Shown: piece after piece, positions 14,743 to 23,416 of the stretch
Numbering within the stretch: the stretch's first letter is position 1
How the letters are laid out: every line of letters starts with the position of its first letter
From: JAAFIP01 sp043778205
Lineage (GTDB): Bacteria; Pseudomonadota; Gammaproteobacteria; Burkholderiales; Burkholderiaceae_C
Assembly: GCA_043778205.1 (NCBI GenBank)
Contig: JAYWGO010000200.1
Location: 1-33,414, forward strand
Direction: 5' to 3'
Length of the DNA stretch: 33,414 nt
The notes under the pieces: model-generated
The model's input: the letters and a program-made list of their open reading frames with translations, nothing else
Databases searched by the model: none
Told to the model about the DNA's origin: nothing
Program-made: the position numbers and the translations under genes

Positions 14743-15971
14743 CACAAAATCCGCAATTGAGGAACGGCAACTACAAACTTGCCATCCCATTCGCGAATGT
14801 GTTGATTGATTTTTATAACTTCAGCCGCAATATTCCATGGAAATATAAAGACGTAATCGGGCTTATGTTTGCTAATCTCAGATGGAGTCAGTATTGGCAA
14901 ATGGTTACCAGGCATATATTTATTCTGTTTAGCTGGCGCTGCATCGCAAACGAAGGATATGAGATCTGGTTTTATACCAGCGTAATTCATGAGGGTGTTG
15001 CCTTTGGCTGCAGCTCCATAGCCGACGACTGTTTTGCCTAACTGTTTTTGTTCCAATAAAAATGCTAGAGCATTGTTTTTAATAGTATCGGCTTTGATTT
15101 GGAAGTTTTGATACGTGGCTAAATTTTGCAAACCAAATGCTAGTTCTGCGGCAAGTAGCTGATCAACTGCATCTGTTTTGAGATAAGCCGCTTCATTCTT
15201 GCAGCCGTAGACTCTCAGGCTCCCGCCATGAGTACCCACGGTTTCAACATGCCAAACTCTCAAGTGCGCTTTTTCAAAAATCTTTTGCACGCTACTGAGT
15301 GACAAATACGAGTAATGTTCATGGTAGACCGTATCAAACTGCGTGTGTTTGATCAACTCTAACAAATGAGGGAACTCAAGTGTGACTACGCCTTCGGGTT
15401 TCAACAGAGTTTGAATGCCTTGCGTGAAGTCATTGATGTCTGGTACGTGGGCATAGACGTTATTACCTAAAATCAAATCTGCTTCTTTGCCTTGGGCTTT
15501 GAGGGTTTTGGCAAGACTGGTTCCGAAAAATTCTTCTAGGGTGGGTATCCCCAGTTTTCGAGCTGCTGTAGCGGTACTGGCAGTAGGCTCTATACCTAAA
15601 CAAGGTATTCCTGCCTGCACAAAATTCTTGAGCAAATAGCCATCATTTGAGGCGAGCTCTACGACATGGCTTCGGCTATGGAGACCTAGTTGCGCTGCGA
15701 TGGCATCGCAGTACTGCTTGGCATGCGCAAGCCAACTGGTACTGGTAGAGGAAAAGTAGGCGTAGTCTTTGGTGAACAGTGCATCGGCATTGGCAAAATC
15801 TTGGGTTTGCACTAACCAGCAGCTATCGCATACATACAATTTGAGTGGGAAAGTAAGCTCAGGCTTGTTGAGGTCTTCTTCACTCAGGTAAGCATTGGAT
15901 GGTGGGGCAAATCCCAAGTCTAGAAATTTGTGCACCAGCGGAGTTTTGCAGTGTCGGCAGAGCATGGTCAT
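14742..15971 (-). CDS. NovU/TylC3-type nucleotide-sugar C-methyltransferase
   Basis: A 409-residue SAM-dependent methyltransferase. It has an N-terminal zinc-binding domain (Cys5, Cys8, Cys48, Cys51), a central SAM-binding fold (VVELASNDGYLL at 103-114), the conserved YHEHYSYLSL segment, and a C-terminal domain with GYGAAAKGNTLMNY. This architecture is that of TylC3, NovU and EvaC, which C-methylate 4-keto-6-deoxy nucleotide sugars, usually at C3. Here the substrate is probably the CDP-4-keto-6-deoxyhexose made by RfbF and RfbG. It starts 3 bases after the epimerase-like gene and overlaps the SDR by one base. The ring carbon methylated is inferred from the family, not seen. Confidence 0.88.
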   Translation of the reverse strand: MTMLCRHCKTPLVHKFLDLGFAPPSNAYLSEEDLNKPELTFPLKLYVCDSCWLVQTQDFANADALFTKDYAYFSSTSTSWLAHAKQYCDAIAAQLGLHSRSHVVELASNDGYLLKNFVQAGIPCLGIEPTASTATAARKLGIPTLEEFFGTSLAKTLKAQGKEADLILGNNVYAHVPDINDFTQGIQTLLKPEGVVTLEFPHLLELIKHTQFDTVYHEHYSYLSLSSVQKIFEKAHLRVWHVETVGTHGGSLRVYGCKNEAAYLKTDAVDQLLAAELAFGLQNLATYQNFQIKADTIKNNALAFLLEQKQLGKTVVGYGAAAKGNTLMNYAGIKPDLISFVCDAAPAKQNKYMPGNHLPILTPSEISKHKPDYVFIFPWNIAAEVIKINQHIREWDGKFVVAVPQLRIL

Positions 15972-15974
15972 ATG

Positions 15975-16538
15975 CTAGTTTGTAAAGTTGGGTTTAGTGA
16001 TATCGGGCGCAGTGAGTATGGGACTATGCTGCCGATCGCGATCAGAAATATCGCTAACTGGCAATGGCCAAGAAATTGCTAATACGGGATCATCAAATAG
16101 CAGGCCGCTCTCAGATTGCGGCTCGTATTGGTGGGTATGCAAGTAGAGCATTTCTGTGTTGGGACTGAGGACTTGAAAACCGTGGGCAAAGCCTTCTGGA
16201 ATGATAAACAATTTGCCATCGTTAGCGCTGAGCTCGATAGCGAAGTGGTGCAAATAGGTTGCAGATTCCGGACGAATATCTACAGCTACGTCGTAGACAG
16301 CGCCTTGCATGCACCGAATGAGTTTCATCTCTGCGTGTGGCGATTTTTGAAAATGCATGCCGCGGACAGCGCCTTTTTCAACGGTTCTCGAATGGTTAAT
16401 TTGCGCAATCTGCCTGTTGCCAAGTATCGGCGATAGACTGCTCGCGCAAAACATGCGCATAAACGCTCCGCGATGGTCTATGCGGGCTGTGCTATGCGCA
16501 ATAGCGAGACCGGGCAGAGGGAGAAGTTCAAATCTCAT
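15975..16538 (-). CDS. dTDP-4-dehydrorhamnose 3,5-epimerase (RmlC) family protein
   Basis: A 187-residue cupin of the RmlC family that epimerises a 4-keto-6-deoxy nucleotide sugar at C3, C5 or both. The catalytic set is visible: RGMHFQ with His62, Lys72, Tyr138 (in YLHTHQYEP) and the FDDPVLAISWP segment with Asp150. No dTDP-glucose genes (rmlA, rmlB, rmlD) are present. The gene follows rfbG with a four-base ATGA overlap, so the substrate is more likely a CDP-linked 4-keto sugar. Whether it acts at C3 only or at both positions cannot be told. The next gene, a C-methyltransferase, usually needs the C3 deprotonation chemistry such an epimerase also performs. Confidence 0.9.
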   Translation of the reverse strand: MRFELLPLPGLAIAHSTARIDHRGAFMRMFCASSLSPILGNRQIAQINHSRTVEKGAVRGMHFQKSPHAEMKLIRCMQGAVYDVAVDIRPESATYLHHFAIELSANDGKLFIIPEGFAHGFQVLSPNTEMLYLHTHQYEPQSESGLLFDDPVLAISWPLPVSDISDRDRQHSPILTAPDITKPNFTN

Positions 16539-17620
16539 GGTGTTGCTAGCTTAGAGAAGTGATGGATTTGCTCCAGACTGAATTGACGCATGTTTTTTTG
16601 AGCGATGTGTGCCTTGTGCCAAGCCACTACTTCACTGAGGCTGTGCGCCAAAGCCCACTGCGGCTCCCAACCGAGCACGGCTTTGGCTTTACTACAGTCT
16701 AGTTTGAGGTACTTGGCTTCATGCGGATGGTCAGCTGTGTCTGCTTGCCAGATCGCTTCTGGCCCCCAAAAGCGAGTGATGTGCTCTACCACCCATTGCA
16801 CAGGCTGGGCATCTTGTTCTCGTGGGCCGAAATTGTAGGCGCCAGAAATGTCAGAGCCTATGGCGTACAGATCTTGCGCAAGCGTCAGATACCCCGCTAA
16901 AGGTTCTAAAACATGTTGCCAAGGTCGAATGGCTTTTGGCCGGCGTATCAACACAGGCTGATTTTGTGAGATGGCGCGCAGCATGTCTGGAATCAACCGG
17001 TCTAGTGCCCAGTCACCCCCGCCAATCACATTGCCTGCTCTCGCAGTTGCAACGGCAACGCCGTGGCTGGCGTAGTTGTTTGGATTGAAATACGAGGTGC
17101 GGTAGGCGGCAGTGGCCAGCTCGGCGGCACCTTTGCTGCTACTGTAAGGGTCGTAGCCCCCCATAGGCTCATTTTCACGGTAGCCCCAGTGCCATTCTTG
17201 GTTTTCATAGCACTTATCGGTTGTCACCACAACGACGGCCTTCACTGAGGGCGTCTGACGTACAGCTTCCAATACATGCACCGTCCCCATGACGTTTGTG
17301 GCATAGGTTTCTACGGGATGTTTGTAGCCATAGTGAACCAGTGACTGTGCTGCCAGATGCAGAACGATGTCGGGCTGGGACGAGAGCAATGCACTGGTTA
17401 ACTGAGCGAGGTCGCGGATATCACCTGTCATAGATTGCATGCCCTGACCGACCTGGGCGGTTTCAAAGAAGCTGGGTGTCGTACTGGGTGCAAGCGAATA
17501 GCCTGTGACCTCGACACCTAATTGCTGCAACCACAAAGCCAGCCACCCCCCTTTGAACCCAGTATGGCCCGTAAGGAATACGCGTTTACCGTGCCAGAAT
17601 GAGGAGCTAATGGGCCTCAT
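16535..17620 (-). CDS. rfbG: CDP-glucose 4,6-dehydratase
   Basis: Converts CDP-D-glucose to CDP-4-keto-6-deoxy-D-glucose using bound NAD, in the cytoplasm. It is an extended SDR of 361 residues, the usual RfbG length. The nucleotide loop TGHTGFKGGWL begins at residue 18, TTDKCYEN at 133-140 is typical of RfbG, and DPYSSSKGAAE gives Tyr159 and Lys163. I chose the ATG at 17618-17620: it overlaps the rfbF stop as ATGA and has an AAGG element about 8 bases upstream. The frame's upstream extension lies inside rfbF. It is translationally coupled with rfbF and with the following epimerase-like gene. Confidence 0.96.
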   Translation of the reverse strand: MRPISSSFWHGKRVFLTGHTGFKGGWLALWLQQLGVEVTGYSLAPSTTPSFFETAQVGQGMQSMTGDIRDLAQLTSALLSSQPDIVLHLAAQSLVHYGYKHPVETYATNVMGTVHVLEAVRQTPSVKAVVVVTTDKCYENQEWHWGYRENEPMGGYDPYSSSKGAAELATAAYRTSYFNPNNYASHGVAVATARAGNVIGGGDWALDRLIPDMLRAISQNQPVLIRRPKAIRPWQHVLEPLAGYLTLAQDLYAIGSDISGAYNFGPREQDAQPVQWVVEHITRFWGPEAIWQADTADHPHEAKYLKLDCSKAKAVLGWEPQWALAHSLSEVVAWHKAHIAQKNMRQFSLEQIHHFSKLATP

Positions 17621-18393
17621 GACCAAACCTTCCAAGGGGCAGTTCCTTTTTGCCAAACTTCTTCCAAATAAATTTTATCTCTGAGGGTGTCCATTGGCTG
17701 CCAGAAGCCATGGTGCTGGTAGGCAGTTAACTGACTTTGTTCAGCTAGTTTTTCAAGCGGCTTTCTTTCCCAAACAGTAGAGTCATCATCAATCAAACTA
17801 ATGACTTTCGGGGACAAAACAAAGAAGCCCCCATTGATCATGCCCCCATCCCCTTTGGGCTTTTCTTTAAACGAGCTGACCGTATTGTTGGCCGCAATGT
17901 CCAATGCACCAAATCTGCCAGGCGGGTATGCGGCAGTGAGAGTTGCCAATTTGCCGTTTGCACGGTGAAAAGCGATCAATTCAGTGAGATTGATGTCGCT
18001 TACGCCATCACCATAGGTAAAGCAAAAATCTTCCTCATCTTTGATAAAACTCTCTACGCGCTTGAGTCGCCCTCCGGTCATGGAGTCGTCACCAGTATCT
18101 ACTAAAGTCACGCGCCAAGGCTCAGCTTTGTGCTGGTGCACTTGCATTTCATTTTTTGACAGATCGAATGTCACATCAGACATATGCAAAAAATAATTTG
18201 CAAAATACTCTTTGATGACGTACCCCTTGTAGCCACAGCAAATGATGAAATCATTGATGCCATGAGCAGAGTACATTTTCAAAATATGCCATAGGATAGG
18301 CTTTCCGCCTATTTCAATCATCGGTTTGGGTTTTATGTGGGTTTCTTCGGAAATTCTGGTTCCAAGTCCACCCGCTAGTATGACTGCTTTCAT
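17617..18393 (-). CDS. rfbF: Glucose-1-phosphate cytidylyltransferase
   Basis: Makes CDP-glucose from CTP and glucose-1-phosphate, the entry step of the CDP-6-deoxyhexose route. The protein is 258 residues, matching RfbF. The nucleotidyltransferase signature LAGGLGTRISEET begins at residue 6, followed by KPKPMIEIGGKPI, and the conserved YGDGVSDIN and GGFFVLSP segments are present. The ATG at 18391-18393 overlaps the stop of the tviC-like gene (ATGA), which is better than an upstream in-frame codon inside that gene. Together with rfbG it defines a CDP-sugar branch. There is no ascarylose/abequose-type 3-dehydrase nearby, so a 3,6-dideoxyhexose is unlikely. Confidence 0.96.
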   Translation of the reverse strand: MKAVILAGGLGTRISEETHIKPKPMIEIGGKPILWHILKMYSAHGINDFIICCGYKGYVIKEYFANYFLHMSDVTFDLSKNEMQVHQHKAEPWRVTLVDTGDDSMTGGRLKRVESFIKDEEDFCFTYGDGVSDINLTELIAFHRANGKLATLTAAYPPGRFGALDIAANNTVSSFKEKPKGDGGMINGGFFVLSPKVISLIDDDSTVWERKPLEKLAEQSQLTAYQHHGFWQPMDTLRDKIYLEEVWQKGTAPWKVWS

Positions 18394-19433
18394 TTTTGAC
18401 TGCTCTTTAAAAACCATTCGCAGGTATTTTTTAACCCAGATGAGATGAAGATGCTGGGCACATAACCCATTAGTTTTTCTGCCTTGGCGATGTTTGCCAA
18501 ACTATGCTTTACATCGCCTATACGCTCATTTTGGTACACGGGTAACAAATCTTGCAGACTAAGAAAATCATGCTTTAGGGTGTCGTGTATCAATTGATGC
18601 AACTCATTGAGACTTGTCCGATCTCCCAAGGCAATGTTGTAAACCTGATTGCGAGCAGCAGTGTCAGTGCAAGTAGCGGCAAGTATATTAGCTTGGACAA
18701 CATTGGTCACGTGGCAAAAATCACGGCTAGTGCTGCCATCGCCGTTGATGTATACCACCTCGTTTTGGACTATGGCGTTGATCCATTTAGGGATGACGGC
18801 AGCATAGGCCCCAGCTGGATTTTGCCTGGGGCCGTAGACGTTGAAATACCTTAGGCCCACATAACTCAGACCAAAGCATTTTGCAAAAATTTCAGCGTAT
18901 TGTTCGTTTACAGATTTAGATAATGCGTAGGGCGACAATGGTTTGCCCACGATATGCTCACACTTTGGTAAGTCTGGACTGTCACCATAAACACTGCTGC
19001 TGGATGCGAAAACAAATCGCTTAACTTGGTTTTCGTGGGAGGCAATCAGCATTTTTGTGAAACCGGTAATGTTGGTTTCATGTGTAGCAAGAGGGTCGGC
19101 TAGGCTGCGCGGAATGCTTCCTAATGCGGCTTGGTGTAATACAAAATCTACAGGTTCAGAGATTGCATTGAAAGCCCCAAGACAATCAGCTGTCGAGCAG
19201 ATATCACCCTCTACAAATCGAAAAAGTGCCCATTGATCTGGTGTGACTTTTTTTCGTATATCGTCTAAATTTTTTTGAAACCCCGTCGCGAAATTATCTA
19301 GACCAATAACACGCTGGTTGAGTGTGAGCAATGCTTCTAACAAATGACTGCCAATAAAGCCTGCAACACCTGTTATGAGCCAAGTCCGTGGTGATTCTCC
19401 CAGTTGTATTTTGACTGTGTCGTAGGAAGTCAT
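18390..19433 (-). CDS. tviC: UDP-HexNAc(A) 4-epimerase, TviC/WbpP-like
   Basis: A 347-residue extended SDR of the WbpP/TviC/WbgU group, which interconverts UDP-GlcNAc with UDP-GalNAc or the corresponding uronic acids. TGVAGFIGSH starts at residue 21, the ASSSSVYGD active-site loop at about 143-151, and YALSK gives Tyr169 and Lys173. It follows the TviB-like dehydrogenase by 36 bases, the same pairing that makes UDP-GalNAcA in the Vi-antigen and P. aeruginosa O6 loci. I infer the same product here. The ATG at 19431-19433 fits the family start, and the stop overlaps rfbF by four bases. Confidence 0.9.
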   Translation of the reverse strand: MTSYDTVKIQLGESPRTWLITGVAGFIGSHLLEALLTLNQRVIGLDNFATGFQKNLDDIRKKVTPDQWALFRFVEGDICSTADCLGAFNAISEPVDFVLHQAALGSIPRSLADPLATHETNITGFTKMLIASHENQVKRFVFASSSSVYGDSPDLPKCEHIVGKPLSPYALSKSVNEQYAEIFAKCFGLSYVGLRYFNVYGPRQNPAGAYAAVIPKWINAIVQNEVVYINGDGSTSRDFCHVTNVVQANILAATCTDTAARNQVYNIALGDRTSLNELHQLIHDTLKHDFLSLQDLLPVYQNERIGDVKHSLANIAKAEKLMGYVPSIFISSGLKNTCEWFLKSSQK

Positions 19434-19469
19434 GAGAATTAATACTACAAATAAATTAGTGAGTTTGTG

Positions 19470-20759
19470 CTAAAGACGAAGATCGGATTCTTCCGCTTTG
19501 AATAGGTATTTCAAATCGTACAAAACATGTACACGTTTTCCAAGTGCCCGAATTATTTCGCTCCCCATCGCTTTAAATTGCTGATGGGCTACAGCCAGAA
19601 CAATGCTGTCGTAGGTATTTTGGGTGATACTTTGGACTGGCAAGATGCCGTATTCATTTTGCGCTTCTACGGGATTGACCCAGGGATCGTAGATATCCAC
19701 TTGGCATCCGTACTCCTTGAGTTCTGACACAATGTCTACGACGCGGGTGTTGCGGATGTCGGGGCAGTTTTCTTTGAAAGTTAGCCCCATAACCAATACG
19801 CGCGCACCGTGGATGGGAATTGACTTTTGTGTCATGGCTTTGACCAATTGGCTTACGACATAACTGCCCATCTTGTCGTTTAAACGGCGACCTGCTAATA
19901 TTATTTCGGGATGGTAACCAATCGATTGGGCTTTGTGGGTTAAGTAATAGGGGTCTACGCCGATGCAATGTCCACCAACTAAACCTGGTCTGAACGGCAG
20001 AAAGTTCCATTTGCTGCCCGCAGCTTGCAATACCGCTTCTGTGTCAATACCCATGCGGTTAAAGATCAAGGCCAACTCGTTGATGAGCGCAATATTTAGG
20101 TCACGCTGCGTGTTCTCAATAACCTTCGCGGCCTCCGCTACTTTGATGCTTGGTGCTTTATGGGTTCCGGCTGTGATGATCTTGTTATATAAAAAATCCA
20201 CAAAATCTGCTGCATATGGCGTGGAGCCCGCTGTAACTTTTTTGATGCTGGTAAGGCGGTGTTGTTTGTCGCCGGGGTTGATGCGTTCAGGGCTGTAGCC
20301 GCAGAAAAAATCAACATTAAAAGTTAAGCCAGAGAATTTTTCTAAGATGGGCACGCAGTCATCTTCAGTACATCCTGGATAAACTGTGGACTCGTAAATG
20401 ACGATATCGCCCGCCTTCAGTGCCTTGCCCACCGTTTCTGATGCTTTGATCAGCGGCGTAAGGTCTGGTCGTTTATAAGCGTCTATGGGGGTAGGCACTG
20501 TGACTATAAAACAATTGCACCCATTCAAATCTTTAGTTTGGCTTGTGTAGCGCAGCTTTGTAGCGGCAGCTAATGCATTCTCATCCGTTTCTAAAGTTGC
20601 GTCATGGCCTGCTTGCAGTGCCAAAATACGCTGATGGTTAATATCGAAGCCCACAACAGAATAAACGCGACCGAATTCAACAGCCAAGGGCAATCCTACA
20701 TAGCCTAAGCCAATGACAGCTATACGCACTTCATCGAGGGTTGGCAATATCTTGCTCAT
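19470..20759 (-). CDS. tviB: UDP-N-acetyl-D-hexosamine 6-dehydrogenase, TviB/WbpO-like
   Basis: A 429-residue nucleotide-sugar dehydrogenase of the UDP-glucose/GDP-mannose dehydrogenase family. It oxidises C6 of UDP-GlcNAc or UDP-GalNAc to the uronic acid with two NAD. The NAD loop GLGYVGLP is at 17-24, the central AKVIENTQRDLNIALINE segment at about 211-228, and the catalytic cysteine in GGHCIGVDPYYL is Cys265. The C-terminal nucleotide-sugar binding part contains GLTFKENCPDIRNT. It begins 3 bases after the WbpM-like gene and precedes the 4-epimerase. The asnB-like gene further along probably amidates the resulting uronic acid. Confidence 0.93.
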   Translation of the reverse strand: MSKILPTLDEVRIAVIGLGYVGLPLAVEFGRVYSVVGFDINHQRILALQAGHDATLETDENALAAATKLRYTSQTKDLNGCNCFIVTVPTPIDAYKRPDLTPLIKASETVGKALKAGDIVIYESTVYPGCTEDDCVPILEKFSGLTFNVDFFCGYSPERINPGDKQHRLTSIKKVTAGSTPYAADFVDFLYNKIITAGTHKAPSIKVAEAAKVIENTQRDLNIALINELALIFNRMGIDTEAVLQAAGSKWNFLPFRPGLVGGHCIGVDPYYLTHKAQSIGYHPEIILAGRRLNDKMGSYVVSQLVKAMTQKSIPIHGARVLVMGLTFKENCPDIRNTRVVDIVSELKEYGCQVDIYDPWVNPVEAQNEYGILPVQSITQNTYDSIVLAVAHQQFKAMGSEIIRALGKRVHVLYDLKYLFKAEESDLRL

Positions 20760-20762
20760 GCT

Positions 20763-22700
20763 TCAAACTAAAGGTGCACTCAGTGCGATTAAAGTTGCCG
20801 GTTTGTATTCTGGAACCAGCTGTTGTATGCATTGCTGGAGAGTGAGCCTACCAGTGGACGCGGATAAGGTGCGTAAATAGTCCAGGTTTTTGTTAAGTAC
20901 ATTCAAAGGCATAAAAGCTTCAACGGCTCGCATGATTTTGACATGCTGTGTTGGTTGCGCATCATGGTCAATCAGTAGTTCTTCGTACAGTTTTTCTCCC
21001 GGGCGCAGACCTGTTGTGGTTATGGCTATATCTCCATGCGGTGAGTCTGCACTTTTAAGTGTCAGGCCTGATAATTCAACCATCATTTTGGCAAGGTCAT
21101 ATATTTTGACTGGTTCGCCCATGTCAAGCAAAAATATCTCTGCATCCTGTGCACCGGGTTTTGTCAGTGCGCCAGCTTGAATAACGAGTTGTGCAGCCTC
21201 CGCAATGGTCATAAAGTAACGCGTAATTTCCGTATGCGTAAGGGTAATGGGCCCACCATCACGGATTTGCTGCTTGAATTTCGGCACCACAGAACCAGAG
21301 GAGCCCAGCACGTTACCGAATCTAACGATGCTTAAACGCACAGATTGACCTGACTTGCAAGCCTCGTGTGCGAGAGCCTGAACCACAAGCTCGGCAATGC
21401 GTTTGGTGGCACCCATGATATTGGTGGGACGCACCGCCTTGTCGGTGCTAATTAGTACCATGTCACTGACACCACAAGCAACGGCTACCTGGGCTAAATT
21501 CAAAGTGCCAAAGACATTGTTATGTATGCCCATAACAGGGTTATCTTCTATCAGCGGCACGTGTTTATAAGCTGCAGTATGGTAGATAGTGTGGGGTTTA
21601 AATTGCGTGACAATTTGCTCTAGCCGCGATTTGTCTTGCACTGAGGCCAAGATAGGGATAATTTGAATGCTAGAACTGTTTGTCGATTTATTTAAGACTA
21701 ACAGCTCTTCATGAATGGTGTAGAGTGCGAATTCACTCAACTCCAGCAGCACCAAGGTTGCAGGGCCTATGCGCAATAGTTGCCTACACAGCTCACTGCC
21801 AATTGAGCCACCCGCACCGGTCACCAACACTGTTTTATCTAAAACATTTTTTGCAAGCAGCGCAGCGTCAGGTGCCACTGCATCTCGGCCTAGCAAGTCT
21901 TCAATATCAAGTTCTCTAAGGTCATTGGTTTGAACGCGGCCCAGGGCTAAGTCTGACAGAGTAGGCAGTGTGCGTACGGCAATTTTGGCAGTACTGAGGG
22001 ACTTTAAAATCTCTGTACGGCGCGTGCGTGAGATAGAGGGCATGGCTAGCAGTACATCGCGTACCTTAAGTCGCTCTACTGTTGTGACTAAGTCTTTGGG
22101 GTTGAACACATCGATGCCCATGCGCAAGCCGCGGTGCAGGCTCGGGTTGTCATCCAAAAAGCCAACCACATGCATTTCTTTACTTTTAGCCAAAGAAGCA
22201 GCCAGCGCTACGCCAGAGTCGCCTGCACCATAAATCAGCACATTGACGGTGTTGCCTGTGCGTATTTTCGCTTCGTAAGACTCTCCTAACAGTTGTCGCG
22301 CTACTAGTCTAACCGCACCTACGCTTAGCAAAAGCAACGCAGGCTGTAGCAAACCGATAGTTCGCGGCACATCTACAAAACCGATTGCGGTAAATATGAC
22401 GCTGTACAAAAGCGCGTAAATACCTACTGCTCTGGCCACAGCAACCAAGGCTTCGCGGCCAGCGAATCTGAAAATTGCGCGGTACAAGCCAAATACAACA
22501 AACAAGGGTATTGCAAGCAAGGGCGCTGCAGCCACAGCAAGCCATTGGTTGCCTTGTAAAGTGACCCATGTTTCGTACCGAAAGCAGATGGCAAGCCACA
22601 CGGTCAGCACACACAGGCAAATGTCAACGCACAGCGCAAGCAAGCGCTTGGCTGAGCGGGGCAGCTCTAGCATGGTGTGCGCGAGTTTTTGGGTGGCCAT
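20763..22700 (-). CDS. UDP-GlcNAc 4,6-dehydratase, WbpM/CapD/PglF-like membrane protein
   Basis: A 645-residue inner-membrane nucleotide-sugar dehydratase. About four hydrophobic segments fall in residues 18-135, followed by a CoA-binding-like Rossmann domain (IYGAGDSG) and a cytoplasmic SDR domain with TGAGGSIGSE from residue 294. The active-site region is STDKAVRPTNIMGATKR at 418-434, where the WbpM group has the Met-Lys arrangement instead of Tyr-Lys. The family converts UDP-GlcNAc to UDP-2-acetamido-2,6-dideoxy-hexos-4-ulose. I prefer the ATG at 22698-22700 over an upstream TTG at 22724. It is the second gene of the locus, and its product probably feeds the SDR at 4544-5503. Confidence 0.9.
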   Translation of the reverse strand: MATQKLAHTMLELPRSAKRLLALCVDICLCVLTVWLAICFRYETWVTLQGNQWLAVAAAPLLAIPLFVVFGLYRAIFRFAGREALVAVARAVGIYALLYSVIFTAIGFVDVPRTIGLLQPALLLLSVGAVRLVARQLLGESYEAKIRTGNTVNVLIYGAGDSGVALAASLAKSKEMHVVGFLDDNPSLHRGLRMGIDVFNPKDLVTTVERLKVRDVLLAMPSISRTRRTEILKSLSTAKIAVRTLPTLSDLALGRVQTNDLRELDIEDLLGRDAVAPDAALLAKNVLDKTVLVTGAGGSIGSELCRQLLRIGPATLVLLELSEFALYTIHEELLVLNKSTNSSSIQIIPILASVQDKSRLEQIVTQFKPHTIYHTAAYKHVPLIEDNPVMGIHNNVFGTLNLAQVAVACGVSDMVLISTDKAVRPTNIMGATKRIAELVVQALAHEACKSGQSVRLSIVRFGNVLGSSGSVVPKFKQQIRDGGPITLTHTEITRYFMTIAEAAQLVIQAGALTKPGAQDAEIFLLDMGEPVKIYDLAKMMVELSGLTLKSADSPHGDIAITTTGLRPGEKLYEELLIDHDAQPTQHVKIMRAVEAFMPLNVLNKNLDYLRTLSASTGRLTLQQCIQQLVPEYKPATLIALSAPLV

Positions 22701-22765
22701 CGTAGGTGCAGTGTAAGAAAACAAGTTAGGCAGATCTGTCGATGATAGTGGGGAAAATGGGTGTG

Positions 22766-23326
22766 TTAGTGCGAGATGCCATCACTTTGGGACACGCGTG
22801 CAGCAGTTTTCCATAAAATTGCGATGTCCATGGCCAGGGAGTGTTGCGATAAATACTGCGTGTCAAATTTCACTTTGTCCACAATTGATAATTCATCTCT
22901 GCCATTGATCTGTGCCCACCCGGTCAGGCCAGGCGTTAGCGTGTGCACCCCATGCTGTGTGCGCAGTACTATTAAGTCGTTTTGATTGAACAGTGCTGGC
23001 CTGGGGCCTACAAAGCTCATATCTCCTGCCAAGATGCTCCAAAGCTGGGGGACTTCATCTAGGCTGGTTTTACGCAGGAAGGGGCCGATAGGCGTGAGGT
23101 ACTGGCCAGGGTTGGTCAGCAAATGGGTGGCCACTGCGGGGGTGCCAATGCGCATGCTGCGAAATTTGGGCATTTTAAAAATGCGGTTGTTTTTACCGAC
23201 ACGGTCTGACCAGTACAGTACCGGGCCTGGCGAGCTGATCTTAACTGCGATAGCCAGCAGGCAAAGTGGCAGCGCTAAAACTGCAAGCAGTACCAATGCC
23301 AAGCAGATATCAAACAGTTTTTTCAC
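22766..23326 (-). CDS. Initiating sugar-phosphate transferase, PglC-like (bacterial sugar transferase family)
   Basis: A 186-residue monotopic phosphoglycosyl transferase that moves a sugar-1-phosphate from a UDP-sugar to undecaprenyl phosphate at the inner membrane. It has one N-terminal hydrophobic segment (about residues 5-28), PKFRSMR at 53-59, the catalytic Asp90-Glu91 in SLDEVPQ, and FVGPRP at 105-110. It lacks the extra transmembrane domain of WcaJ/WbaP enzymes. The start is a GTG at 23324-23326, with the family's basic KKLFD opening and no clear Shine-Dalgarno. It is the first gene of the polysaccharide locus, next to repeat copy 3. The likely donor is UDP-QuiNAc or UDP-FucNAc made within the locus. 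Confidence 0.92.
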   Translation of the reverse strand: MKKLFDICLALVLLAVLALPLCLLAIAVKISSPGPVLYWSDRVGKNNRIFKMPKFRSMRIGTPAVATHLLTNPGQYLTPIGPFLRKTSLDEVPQLWSILAGDMSFVGPRPALFNQNDLIVLRTQHGVHTLTPGLTGWAQINGRDELSIVDKVKFDTQYLSQHSLAMDIAILWKTAARVSQSDGISH

Positions 23327-23384
23327 ATTAAATAGGGCTATGACCCAATGAAATGCTGCACAAGTAGCTATTTAATATATAGCA
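23327..23384 (-). repeat. Dispersed ATAGCT repeat, copy 3
   Basis: On the minus strand this reads ATTAA, ATAGCTAC, TTGTGCAGCATTTCATTGGG, TCATAGCCCTATTT. It fills most of the 90-base gap between the LON-domain gene and the first polysaccharide gene, so it would form the 5' untranslated region of the locus. Confidence 0.85.
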
Positions 23385-23399
23385 AGCAGAGCAAGGCAA
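23372..23399 (-). promoter_or_regulatory. Possible promoter of the polysaccharide locus
   Basis: On the minus strand, TTGCCT (23394-23399) and TATTAA (23372-23377) are separated by 16 bases. Part of the -10 box lies in repeat copy 3. The predicted start site would be about 35-40 bases before the GTG of the sugar-phosphate transferase. This is a weak consensus match. Confidence 0.3.
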
Positions 23400-23416
23400 A
23401 AAATTAAAAAATAGTG

